NCBI RefSeq assembly: GCF_002028545.1
Contig: NZ_MWPQ01000006.1
Location: 1-64,000, forward strand
Direction of reading: 5' to 3'
Source of the DNA: Nitrobacter vulgaris
Lineage (GTDB): Bacteria; Pseudomonadota; Alphaproteobacteria; Rhizobiales; Xanthobacteraceae
Length of the DNA: 64,000 nucleotides
The notes under the pieces were generated by a model. The model searched no databases and was not told the origin of the DNA. It saw only the letters and a list, made by a program, of their open reading frames with translations. Both the position numbers and the translations under genes were made by a program. Of this stretch, positions 1 to 7,301 are shown piece by piece. The first letter of the stretch is position 1, and the number at the start of each line of letters is the position of its first letter.

Positions 1-130
1 GCTGTGGGATCGGTGTCTCGGCATGGGCTTTTCTCCAAAAGCCCGGCCACCCGGTCAATCCAACTCTGCTTACCCGTCCAGCACCAGGGGCCCACTCCAA
101 TACGGGGTCAAATTTGCGAGCCGATTGACA
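1..130. mobile_element. possible terminus of an IS21-family element (remnant)
   Basis: Read on the minus strand from 130 downward the sequence starts TGTCAATCGGC and then carries a TTTGACCCC block, which recalls the ends of IS21-type elements in rhizobia. The neighbouring cupin homology begins abruptly at 131, as expected if an element inserted there. No transposase gene is inside the window, because the element would extend to the left of base 1. This call rests on remembered resemblance only. Confidence 0.3.
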
Positions 131-340
131 CTCCAGTCAGGCATGTGCGCTGGCTTTCCGGCTAAGGGTCTTGCGCATCATCTGATCAATCGTACGGGAT
201 CCGATGTCGTGTATCTGGAGATCGGTGACCGCTCACCTGGGGATTCCGCTACCTATCCAAACGACGATCTTGAGGCAGTGCTGGATTCGACGGGAGCTTG
301 GCAATTCCTGCATAAGGATGGAAAGCCCTACACTGATTGA
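131..340 (+). pseudogene. cupin-domain protein, C-terminal fragment
   Basis: The frame from 131 to the stop at 338-340 encodes about 69 residues (GMCAGFP, then HHLINRT, DVVYLEIGDR, HKDGKPY) typical of the C-terminal half of small cupin-domain proteins found in rhizobia. The first cupin motif, with its metal-binding histidines, is missing. The open frame continues upstream to 23, but that part (1-130) has no cupin-like sequence and looks like a mobile-element end. I therefore read this as a gene cut by an insertion, with only the 3' end left. The original substrate cannot be inferred. Confidence 0.6.
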
Positions 341-436
341 AGCCAATCTCAGGGCGGCGGAATGGGATGGAACGAACCTGATCGGGCGCGTTATCTCGAG
401 GTTGAATTGTTCCTCGCGGCCGAACGGAGCCTCACA

Positions 437-841
437 ATGAGCATATTTGGAAAGATCATGGGTGCTATCTTCGGCAGCCACGCCGAAGCTGCGACACCGA
501 CATCAAAACCCGAGACAGGCGGCGGGTCTGCTGCGACCCCGGCCACCTCTACCTCAAATGGAACGGCCGCCGGCAGCACTGTTGACGTTGCAGCCATTCT
601 CGACAAGGCTGTAGCGAAGAAAAACGAACAGCTGGCCTGGCGAACTTCGATCGTTGATCTCATGAAGGCTCTCGACGTCGACTCCAGCCTAGAATCTCGC
701 AAGGAGCTGGCGAAGGATCTGGGCTTTCCCGGCGACATGAATGACTCCGGGACAATGAACATTTGGCTGCATAAGCAAATGATGGCACAGCTGGCAGCTA
801 ACGGCGGCAAATTACCGCCTGATCTCACCCGCGCAGCTTAG
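437..841 (+). CDS. DUF3597 domain-containing protein
   Basis: The product is 134 residues. It starts MSIFGKIMGAIFGS, has a low-complexity Ala/Thr/Ser/Pro linker (about residues 17-50), and then a conserved block of about 80 residues with the motifs WRTSIVDLMKALD, RKELAKDLGFPGD and MNIWLHKQMM that define DUF3597. The ATG at 437 is chosen because the family begins with MSIFGKI; the frame is open from 362 but the extra residues are not family-like. The function of DUF3597 is unknown; the fold is a small helical domain. The gene lies just outside the tRNA-flanked segment, with no obvious partner. Confidence 0.85.
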   Translation: MSIFGKIMGAIFGSHAEAATPTSKPETGGGSAATPATSTSNGTAAGSTVDVAAILDKAVAKKNEQLAWRTSIVDLMKALDVDSSLESRKELAKDLGFPGDMNDSGTMNIWLHKQMMAQLAANGGKLPPDLTRAA

Positions 842-954
842 CGGGAGGTTCGCTTCGATTCATGCCAGCAGGAGTTCGACAAGTGGCGATTGGTACTGTG
901 AAGTGGGGCCACATATCCCTATCTCAAACGCTCAATTCTATCGGCATACGACGC

Positions 955-1037
955 GGGGGTTAATCCGGGGGGTTATATTTTAATCAATATTCTTTAATGT
1001 TTTCAATCTGATATGGCGGAGAGAGTGGGATTCGAAC
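955..1037 (-). repeat. partial copy of tRNA-Ser 3' end plus flank (att-like repeat)
   Basis: Positions 1001-1037 match 5351-5387 at about 33 of 37 bases, including the tRNA 3' end and T-loop region (GATATGGCGGAGAG, GGGATTCGAACC). Weaker similarity continues to the left through a G-run (955-1000 against 5304-5350). The copy breaks off after the T-arm, so it is not a working tRNA. It looks like the far attachment site of an element integrated in tRNA-Ser(CGA), or the scar of a tandem tRNA duplication. Confidence 0.65.
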
Positions 1038-1039
1038 CG

Positions 1040-1734
1040 TCATCCTCGTAAGCGCCTGAAAAGTAATGACTTCTTCGACCGCGACATTGGCTTTGTGTAC
1101 CAATGCGATGTAAACGGCCTTCCGAAACCTTGTCAACAATTGCGGAATCAGGCCGAGGGTTGACGACGGAAACGCGCGCCTACGCTTGTTCACCGTCCGG
1201 CCCCGTAGGGCGGGACGTCGAGCGGAGGGGCCTTGCGCGCGTTTCCGACGTCACCGCGCGACGGGGCCCCCGGTTCTATGCGGGAGGACGGTGGACGCGC
1301 AGCGTCCAGGCGCGGGACCCGTGGCCCGCGTCGTGCCGTCCGAAGCATCGAACTGGGGTGAGTGCGGGGAACCCCGGCCGAAACTTATTCTCACAGGGAA
1401 CATTATTCCGGACGCCTAGGAATCAAATCTCGTCGGCGACTACCGGAGAGAATGTTTCCTGCCGTTCCGGGAGGCCGACGTCCGATAACTGACAAATCCG
1501 CTACGCCGCAACCGCCCGCAGCCATTCCGCGGAATGAAGATTTCGGTAATTTAGCACCGTTTTCTAAGATTGTGGCAAGCCTCTGCCGTTTCCCGGAACG
1601 TCATTTCGCTGTTTTGATACCGTTTTTCGAGTTTCCAATGAAGGTGTTCCAAAAATAGACAGGTTTAAACGCGCATTGGATGGGGTCGGCGGGGCGGCTG
1701 GGATGATTGCCCACGGGAGAAAGACCCCCGTCGT
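1040..1734. other. intergenic stretch without a recognisable gene
   Basis: I see no credible coding sequence here. Open frames exist on both strands because of high GC, but none has a family-like sequence, a good ribosome-binding site or an overlapping partner. It lies between the att-like tRNA fragment and the mobilization-type operon. Confidence 0.5.
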
Positions 1735-2181
1735 TCAACGCGGCAGGAGGCTGCGGGGGCCGTCTCCGCGTGCTGCGGGCCATCCGTCGAGCGGTCCCGG
1801 CGTATCCGGAATGACGGCAGCCGTCGCGCCCGTGACTGCTGCCATGAGGTGTTGCCCCGCAGCAGTCCAGTCGCGGAGGCAACGCTTGGAGTGCTCCCGG
1901 ACGGCGGCGGCAAGGGACGGCCAGTCGTCTCCGGAGACAGTCAGGAAAAACATCCGCAAGGCGAGGTCGTCGGCAACTGCGGTCTGGTGGCCCATGACGT
2001 CGCACCACGGCTGTCCGGCTTTCCGGATACGGCGCCAATGCTCATGGCGCCGGGCCGCCGTCTCGTCTGTGCGAATCCAGGCCGCGAGGTCTGGCGCGTA
2101 GTAAGCCCACTCATGGCGCGGCGTCCGGCCGCTGGCACGGTCGATCACGTAGCGCCGGAGGATGTGCGGAGCGACCGTCAT
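1735..2181 (-). CDS. hypothetical protein, third gene of the mobilization-like operon
   Basis: This 148-residue ORF starts with an ATG that overlaps the TGA of the preceding ORF (ATGA at 2181-2178), a sign of translational coupling and of a real gene. The sequence is Arg/Ala/Trp-rich (HEWAYYAPDLAAWIRTDE, RRIRKAGQPWCDVMGHQ) and I do not recognise a family. It has no signal peptide or membrane segment. It sits downstream of a ribbon-helix-helix gene and a relaxase-tail-like gene, so a role in plasmid or element transfer is possible but not shown. Upstream members of the operon are damaged, so it may no longer be translated. Confidence 0.5.
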   Translation of the reverse strand: MTVAPHILRRYVIDRASGRTPRHEWAYYAPDLAAWIRTDETAARRHEHWRRIRKAGQPWCDVMGHQTAVADDLALRMFFLTVSGDDWPSLAAAVREHSKRCLRDWTAAGQHLMAAVTGATAAVIPDTPGPLDGWPAARGDGPRSLLPR

Positions 2182-2726
2182 CGAATGTCGAATCCATTAG
2201 CATCGCGGTCGGGATGGCGCGGCCGAGGTGGCGAGAAACGCTCTCCACGGCGCTCGAATTCGGCAGGCTCGTCATTGCCGAGGCTGCGGAATCGATCCAG
2301 CTCCGGGATGATGTACGCCACGCCCTGCGCCGACAGATGTTTCCGTTGGTCGTCGTCAAGGTGCGAAATCACGAAAGCCTGGAGCGGCTTCGGAAGGCGG
2401 TTCAAAGCTTCAAGATCGCCACCCGCAGCGGTCTTGACGTCGGCGGCGACGGCAGACCGTGCCGACGTAATCGTTCGCGTGGTCGTCGCGACGGCTTCGT
2501 GTTCGCGTTTTCAAGCAGCTTGTGCGGAAGCGGACGGTTCGCAATTCTGAATCTCGACGCCTGCGCGCTGCGCGGCGATCCATAGACGGTCCTGCTCATG
2601 CTGGGTCCAGTCGCCGTCGAGATAGACTTTGCCGTCCCATGCATCACGCGCTTTAACGACCGTGGCCGCGATCGCTTCATCAGTCAAGGCGGGTCCGCCG
2701 GTGCCGCGTGTGGCGCCTGCGATCAT
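2178..2726 (-). pseudogene. relaxase-tail-like (LPD7-type) protein interrupted by one TGA
   Basis: The ATG at 2726 overlaps the stop of the upstream RHH gene (ATGA at 2726-2723). The first 71 codons contain DEAIAATVVKARDAWDG, KVYLDGDW and LWIAAQRAGVEIQNCEPS, a pattern like the LPD7 domain that follows relaxase domains in MobA/TraI-type proteins. A single TGA at 2513-2511 stops it. The same frame then stays open for another 110 codons (AAGGDLEALNRLPKP, HLDDDQRKHLSAQG) to a stop at 2178 that again overlaps the next ATG. One ancestral gene with a nonsense mutation explains this best; two short genes are the alternative. The N-terminal relaxase domain (HUH histidines, active tyrosine) is absent, so a larger deletion is likely. 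Confidence 0.55.
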
Positions 2727-3072
2727 GCGGCGACATCCACCGCTCGAAGGCGGTCAACGATGCGAACAAGGTCGGCTTGCGTGGCGCGGATATCCTGGAG
2801 AACGGATTCGGCAGCGGCATGTCCCGGAGCGCGCCCGATCTCGCGAAGAGCCTTCGCGATCTGAACCGTTGCACCGGTGAGCTTGCCGACTTCACCGACA
2901 AGGCGGGCCACGGCGGCGACGGACGTACCGCAGGAAGTCCTGCACGATCCGGAAGGGCTTTGATGATCGCGGTGCGGGCGAAACCTGAAACCGACGTCTC
3001 GGCCGATGCGGCCGCAGCGGTGAGTGCTGCGGATGTCGCGGGATCGAGACGGACGGACAGGATTGAAGGCAT
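2723..3072 (-). pseudogene. MobC-like ribbon-helix-helix mobilization protein, frameshifted
   Basis: The ATG at 3072 opens a frame that encodes an RHH fold: a beta strand (ILSVRL), helix A (PATSAALTAAAASA) and helix B (SVSGFARTAIIKAL). Around 2935-2945 this frame turns into proline/arginine-rich nonsense. The neighbouring frame takes over with a regular helical sequence (SVAAVARLVGEVGKL, then IRATQADLVRIVDRLR) that runs to a TGA overlapping the next gene. A one-base frameshift in a MobC-like accessory protein of about 115 residues is the simplest reading. MobC proteins bind oriT and load the relaxase. An 8 bp inverted repeat lies 9 bp upstream of the ATG and could be its operator. Sequencing error or programmed frameshifting cannot be excluded. 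Confidence 0.6.
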
Positions 3073-3080
3073 GGCACCAA

Positions 3081-3103
3081 CTCAGTGAAACGATGTCACT
3101 GAG
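3081..3103. promoter_or_regulatory. perfect inverted repeat, candidate operator or oriT element
   Basis: CTCAGTGA (3081-3088), a 7-base spacer, and TCACTGAG (3096-3103) form a perfect 8 bp dyad. It ends 9 bases before the ATG of the ribbon-helix-helix gene. RHH proteins commonly repress their own operon by binding such dyads, and MobC proteins bind similar sites in oriT. Confidence 0.55.
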
Positions 3104-3126
3104 GATGAGTCCACCGGCGGCTTTGA

Positions 3127-3217
3127 ACAAGCCATGCTATCTTACGATGTGCGCGAGCCGGACAAGCCATGGTGTGTGACGTCGGCTTGAATAACGCACA
3201 ACCCATGTTGTCATACG
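3127..3217. repeat. three iteron-like 20 bp direct repeats
   Basis: Copies start at 3127, 3162 and 3198 (spacing 35 and 36 bp) with consensus ACAAGCCATGNTRTNNTACG; copies 1 and 3 match at 16 of 20 bases and copies 1 and 2 at 15 of 20. Each contains a loose dyad around CCATG (ACAAS-NNNN-GTTGT in the third). A fourth partial copy (ACAAGCCATGTTG) starts at 3360. They lie just upstream of the mobilization-like operon. No gene covers 3104-3508. Confidence 0.5.
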
Positions 3218-3508
3218 GCGGCAACGCAAACGGCTGCGGGAAGCCGTTTGGTGGGGGTTAAGGGGGAGGTTTCCTCCCGCCTCACCAGCTTGGGGTCAGG
3301 AGCGAAGCGTATGACACCATGGCTGGCTTTCTCAGATTCCGCTCACTCAAAACGACTGCACAAGCCATGTTGGCGAATTCGTCGAGCAATGACACGACAA
3401 GCGGTCACGAAGGGGCTGAAAACCGCAACGTCGTGTCAACAATGAGGGACTGAGGACGTCGAATCAGGCGTATCCTGACCGACAGGATTCTGACGATGGA
3501 GGCACGAC

Positions 3509-3934
3509 ATGGACTTGGGATTGACCCTATTTGTTGAGTTGGAACGGCTGCGGGACGCGGCGGATTTCTATAGGGCCGCATTCGGCGCCGAGCAGGTGGC
3601 CACGCATAACGAGGATGGCCGTCTCTCGGCCGTGGAGATGCGCCTTGGCGGCTCGACATTTAACGTGTGTGGGGCAAACCCGAAGCGAGAACAGGAACCG
3701 CAGCGCGGCGGTCCCTTCTTTCCGAAGGCCGCCGGCGCGGTGAATGCAATCGTGAACCTAACCGTTCCGGATTTGGATGCAGCAGTTCGTTCTGCGATTG
3801 CCGCCGGTGCAACGGTCCGAAATGGAATCGAGACTGACACCGCCGGTCGGCGGGTGGCGGCCCTTTTCGATCCGGATGGCCATATCTGGGGGCTCGTCGA
3901 ACGGCAGACAGTAACGACGGCGATTGCCGCTTGA
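3509..3934 (+). CDS. VOC (glyoxalase/PhnB-like) family protein
   Basis: The product is 141 residues with the two beta-alpha-beta-beta-beta modules of the vicinal oxygen chelate fold. Module 1 covers about residues 1-60 (DAADFYRAAFGAEQV, EMRLGGSTFNV) and module 2 about 75-135 (VNLTVPDLDAAVRSAIAAGATV, ALFDPDGHIWGLVE). Such proteins act as lyases, dioxygenases or resistance proteins; the PhnB-like subgroup is functionally unassigned. The canonical first metal ligand (His) is not obvious in module 1. The ATG at 3509 follows GGAGG at 3500-3504. A strong terminator hairpin follows 12 bases after the stop, so the gene is a single transcription unit inside the tRNA-flanked segment. Confidence 0.8.
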   Translation: MDLGLTLFVELERLRDAADFYRAAFGAEQVATHNEDGRLSAVEMRLGGSTFNVCGANPKREQEPQRGGPFFPKAAGAVNAIVNLTVPDLDAAVRSAIAAGATVRNGIETDTAGRRVAALFDPDGHIWGLVERQTVTTAIAA

Positions 3935-3945
3935 AGCGACAAGAA

Positions 3946-3971
3946 AAGGCCCCGAAAAAACTCGGGGCCTT
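3946..3971 (+). terminator. hairpin terminator of the VOC gene
   Basis: AAGGCCCCGA and TCGGGGCCTT form a perfect 10 bp stem with a 6-base A-rich loop right after the VOC gene. The stem ends in paired A and T, so it could serve both directions, but the T-run is short. Confidence 0.75.
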
Positions 3972-4274
3972 GTTCATTGGGTGTCGCGGCGCTTATCCTC
4001 GCTATTTTCCGGACGTCTTATGCGGCTGCGTTGCAGGCGCTCAATATGCCGCCCGTTGAGTCCAAGGGAACGAAGCTCACCAGCCGCCCAAAGCTTTCCG
4101 GGAGCGGCGGGCCGAGGTCGATTTTGGCGTACTACGCGGCTCTCTGGCAGACTTCGCGAAGTGAATACGTTCGTTTTCCATGCCTGCAGTCATAGACTCA
4201 CCCCAGCAACAAGGACAGGACACCACTAACCTACCGGTCATGATCGAGTACATCGCCACGAATTACCGGCTGAC

Positions 4275-4469
4275 ATGCAGGTCATACTGGCCGTGGAAGC
4301 GCCGACGACGTTCCGTTTCGATAAAGTGATCGAACTCGATGAGGCCTATCATCTCCTGAAAGCAGACCAGTACAGCCAGATCTATGAGTTTATGCGGCCA
4401 TTCACGGACGCCATGTACAATAGTTTGCTTGGTAGTGATGACCCGAGCGATGAGGAGCCAGCTTCGTAA
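4275..4469 (+). CDS. small hypothetical protein
   Basis: This 64-residue ORF (MQVILAVEAPTTFRFDKV, then EFMRPFTDAMYNSLLG) has a balanced amino-acid composition and an acidic C-terminus, unlike the Arg-rich noise frames around it. The frame is open back to 4227, so the N-terminus may be longer or lost. No Shine-Dalgarno sequence is obvious before the ATG. I do not recognise a family. An antisense frame also covers it, but its product looks less natural. It may be a fragment of a larger gene from the same degraded element. Confidence 0.3.
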   Translation: MQVILAVEAPTTFRFDKVIELDEAYHLLKADQYSQIYEFMRPFTDAMYNSLLGSDDPSDEEPAS

Positions 4470-4523
4470 GCGGTATATCCCTGAGGAGACAGCTGCTATG
4501 GGAGAAGTATAGTCGAGCGTACT

Positions 4524-4858
4524 ATGCTGCCCCTCGAAAGCCACACGATTGGCCTACCCGACGGCAGCAGCACGTCTGAGCGGGGATCGCCGGCGATCGA
4601 CAAAACCTCCGCCTCGACGTCGCACGATAGGCTGCGCGCGATAGGCGGTGGCCAAGTTCCTTGGCCCGTGATGTTTCATGCGCGGCATAGCTGCAGACCG
4701 CCCGGCCGATGCCCGAAATACGGCCGCCAAATGCGTCCCTTCGCTAGGGTCACCGGCTCGCCGCAGCCTGGGCAGGCATAGGCTGGCCCCTTGGCTGCCT
4801 GCGCCGCTTCGATCCGAGTGTTGAAGATGGCACGGTCTGAGGGCAGTAAGCTCTTGGC
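4524..4858 (-). pseudogene. CoiA-like (competence protein family) remnant
   Basis: On the minus strand a frame from about 4858 gives LLPSDRAIFNTRIEAAQAAKG followed by a zinc-ribbon-like segment: ACPGCGEP, VTLAKGRIWR, FGHRPGG. This is the N-terminal signature of CoiA-family proteins. It stops at a TGA near 4676. Adjacent frames then continue the family pattern (HETSRAKELGHRLSRAAYR, then VEAEVLSIAGDPRSDVLL, a predicted nuclease-type block) up to about 4524. At least two frame changes are needed, so the gene is broken. CoiA proteins act with incoming DNA in natural transformation, and relatives are frequent on plasmids and integrative elements. No intact start codon is visible. Confidence 0.55.
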
Positions 4859-4865
4859 GATTCAC

Positions 4866-5364
4866 AGCTGTGAAGGCAAGGCTAAGCCAAGTGCGCTGTG
4901 GGTGTGGTGCTTGAGCGGCGGTAACTTGGTTCCATCGCGCTCTTGCGCTTTATAAGAGGTCCGCTGGATCGGGTCCTCGAATAGGTAAGGCTAAAGGCGG
5001 TAACGAGGTAAGCGATGTCGCCGAAGATGCGCCGCTTGAGGAGTTCGCCGCGCTGGAAGCGTGGTGAGTCGTTCGATCATCTCGATGACATCTCGTGCCG
5101 CGCGCCGCCGGGCTGGGGATGACCTGGTTAACCCGGAGTGAAGCTCGCGAGAACAATGCAGCATGTGCCTCGGATCGCGGTTGCGTTGATACCGGGTCGG
5201 GACCGTAGTTCTCAACCGTAGTATGGTCAAATAATTTGCATCGTGGTGAGGTGGGGCGGCGAGGTTCAGGATGAAGAACCTACCAGATCGATTGCAGGCG
5301 ATGGGGGTATATCCGGGGGTCATATCTGAAAAATCCAAAAATATCGTTATTTTTCAATGCGATA
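4866..5364. other. non-coding stretch next to the tRNA attachment site
   Basis: No gene can be supported here. The last 60 bases before the tRNA resemble the region at 955-1014 (G-run followed by an AT-rich block), consistent with element-end or duplicated flank sequence. Confidence 0.45.
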
Positions 5365-5454
5365 TGGCGGAGAGGGAGGGATTCGAACCCCCGATAGGCT
5401 TGCACCTATGCCGCATTTCGAGTGCGGTGCATTCGACCACTCTGCCACCTCTCC
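5365..5454 (-). tRNA. tRNA-Ser (anticodon CGA)
   Basis: The minus strand from 5454 begins GGAGAGGTGGCAGAG and ends in an encoded CCA at 5367-5365. The acceptor stem (GGAGAGG with CCTCTCC), the T-loop (GGTTCGAATCC) and a long variable arm (GCATAGGTGCAAGCCTATC) give a class II tRNA of 90 nt. The anticodon loop reads CTCGAAA, so the anticodon is CGA, decoding UCG. The 3' end is partly duplicated at 1015-1037, which marks it as a likely integration target. Confidence 0.97.
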
Positions 5455-5483
5455 AGGGGCCGCCCGGGCGGACGGGGCCGCGT

Positions 5484-5513
5484 TTAGCGCGTTTTCAGGC
5501 GAAGTGGAAACGG
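5484..5513. repeat. REP-like fragment
   Basis: AGCGCGTTTTCAGGCGAAGT followed by GGAAACGGG resembles AGAGCGTTTTCTGGCTGAGTGGAAACG at 15575-15601 and parts of the longer repeats at 23761 and 33724. It lies in the gene-free region 5455-5838 between the tRNA and the ROK-family gene. Confidence 0.5.
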
Positions 5514-5804
5514 GTTCGCGCGAAGAACGCGCGCATTGATACATTGCCGCGGGATCAAATGCAAAATCGAACCGGCGGCGAGGTTCGCCATGGAAGCCGC
5601 GGAAAAACTGAGGCCATCGGTGCCTCGTTGTGGCCGAGTGGTGGGACCGCCGGACGCGATAATAACCGGCGGTCCCGTGCCGCGTCATTAAATCGTGGCC
5701 GGAAGTGCGGCTTCGCGGACCACCTGCGCGACCATCCGACCGTAGCGGTCTTTGCGCAACCGGCAACGCGATCCGGATTTTAACCTCACCAATCAAGGTT
5801 ACTT

Positions 5805-5842
5805 TGTTGTGAAAGGAGATCAGTGTTGTGAAAGGAGATCAG
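5805..5842. repeat. tandem 19 bp duplication at the 3' end of the ROK-like gene
   Basis: TGTTGTGAAAGGAGATCAG occurs twice back to back (5805-5823 and 5824-5842). The second copy contains the stop codon of the minus-strand kinase-like gene. The unit looks like a Shine-Dalgarno sequence on the plus strand but no gene starts after it. Confidence 0.7.
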
Positions 5843-6966
5843 TCCTTGGCTTTCCTGTCTTTCTTATCTTTGTCCTTTCCGTCCTCGAGATTCTTTTCTT
5901 TCTTGTTCTCTTTCCTGCGATTGGTGTAGCGCGCGTTGCCAAGGCCGGTACCGATGGTCAATACGCCCCAGCGTTTGACATCCTGCATGTAGGGCGTTTC
6001 GCTCAGACCTTGCACCACGCCGTCGTTATGCATGAGCACGGTAGTGTCGTGACCGCCGATCTCCGGAATGGCCTCGATCAGCAAACCCGGCAGGTTGAAC
6101 CTGCTGCTCTCCCAGTTCCCCGGAAGATTCTGCGCGCCTTTCTCGATCGATCCGTCCTCCTCGATTACGCCCGGACAGGAAATGCCGATGAAAGGCGCGA
6201 GCTTTAGCCCCTGTTTTTCCGCCTGCGAAATGAGGTCCTTCAGCATCTTCGCAAGTCTCTTCACCGCGCTCTCGCGGGTCGGCTCGTCGTCGGCATGGCG
6301 CCACAGCTCGGACTTCCACACCCCGGCCTTGGACAGGTCGGCAGCCTTCTTCCATTTCGTTTCAACCACTCCGCAGCGGATGTTTGTCCCGCCGATATCA
6401 ACCGCCAGAATGCTGTCGAACGCCTCGAAGATCCAGGAGGGCGCCAGATGCAGGCAGCCGATCAGCCCGGCTTCGTCGGGATCGAAGCGAATCGGAATCA
6501 GGTGGATTTTGTGACCCTCGCTTTTCAGCAACAGGTCGGCGCGAGCGATCGCGATCTCGCCGACACGGCTTTTGCGAAAGCCGCCGCCGACCACGATGCA
6601 TTCGGTGTCAGTCCAAGCCTTGGTCTTGAGGAAGCGCCCGGTCACATAGGCCAGTTCCTGCGCGAATTCCTCGATCGCGCCGTGCACCAGCGCCGCAGCC
6701 TCGATGTCATCGCCGACCAGCGTCTGATCGAGCGATCCTTTGCCGATCTCGGCGGAGGGGGTCTTGCCGAGAGGATCGTCGCCGTTTTTCTTCAGCGGTT
6801 TGCGCAGGTCGTCGAGAATTTTCCGGAAAGCCCCCCTACAGGCGCGGTCACCGAGAAAACCCTCCTCGTCCTTTAACTCGATGTTGTAGCTGTCGACGTC
6901 CACGGATGGCAGCCGCAGAACACCGTGCTTGCCGATGCCTGCGGTGCTTGCATTGCCTTCGGCCAT
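5839..6966 (-). CDS. ROK-family kinase-like protein with permuted motif order
   Basis: The product is 375 residues. The ATG at 6966 is preferred over the in-frame TTG at 7002 because AGCAGGGG lies just before it. Motifs of the actin/hexokinase fold are present but out of the usual order: CIVVGGGF (residues 123-130) and DEAGLIG (164-170), normally C-terminal in ROK kinases, come before the phosphate-binding DIGGTN (190-195). Then follow SCPG (263-266), MHND (312-315, with the Asp expected to be the catalytic base) and TIGTGLGNA (338-345). The zinc-binding CxCGxxGC motif of ROK proteins is absent. The last 25 residues are almost all Lys/Asp/Glu. A sugar kinase or a non-catalytic sensor are both possible; the substrate is unknown. 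The gene is divergent from the large secreted-protein gene. Confidence 0.75.
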   Translation of the reverse strand: MAEGNASTAGIGKHGVLRLPSVDVDSYNIELKDEEGFLGDRACRGAFRKILDDLRKPLKKNGDDPLGKTPSAEIGKGSLDQTLVGDDIEAAALVHGAIEEFAQELAYVTGRFLKTKAWTDTECIVVGGGFRKSRVGEIAIARADLLLKSEGHKIHLIPIRFDPDEAGLIGCLHLAPSWIFEAFDSILAVDIGGTNIRCGVVETKWKKAADLSKAGVWKSELWRHADDEPTRESAVKRLAKMLKDLISQAEKQGLKLAPFIGISCPGVIEEDGSIEKGAQNLPGNWESSRFNLPGLLIEAIPEIGGHDTTVLMHNDGVVQGLSETPYMQDVKRWGVLTIGTGLGNARYTNRRKENKKEKNLEDGKDKDKKDRKAKD

Positions 6967-7301
6967 TGCGCCCCTGCTGTTGTTGGTATTCCCGGAACAC
7001 AACGGCGTGGGAACCGGATGGTTGCAACGGCCCGGTCAAATCGTCGCAGCGCCGTCCGCTCGGCGCGGCCGATTCCACGGGTACATCGATCGAATCCCAC
7101 TGGAATCAGCGGGCTATGCACCCCCAACGCAGCGCGCCGCCCGGCCGGACAATCGGAGCATTGACCTTCCAGTTAACACCCGCGATACCGCTGTCTGGCG
7201 CCGCGAAAGGTTTGATGCTTACGTTCGGCGCAGACTGCAAGCCATTATTCAGACCCAGTTTTTCACGCCGCGTCGTTTCCGACCTATCAGGGCAATTCAT
7301 T

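Noticed and set aside
1015-1100. a second tRNA-Ser gene
   Set aside because: Only the acceptor 3' strand and T-arm are present; anticodon arm and 5' half are missing.
1394-1461. imperfect inverted repeat CAGGGAACATT / AATGTTTCCTG
   Set aside because: The arms match imperfectly, there is no gene between them, and no target duplication is seen; not enough to call a miniature transposable element.
5347-5796. minus-strand ORF reading through the tRNA
   Set aside because: The segment VAEWSNAPHSKCGIGASLSGVRIPPSPP is the translation of tRNA-Ser, a common false ORF.
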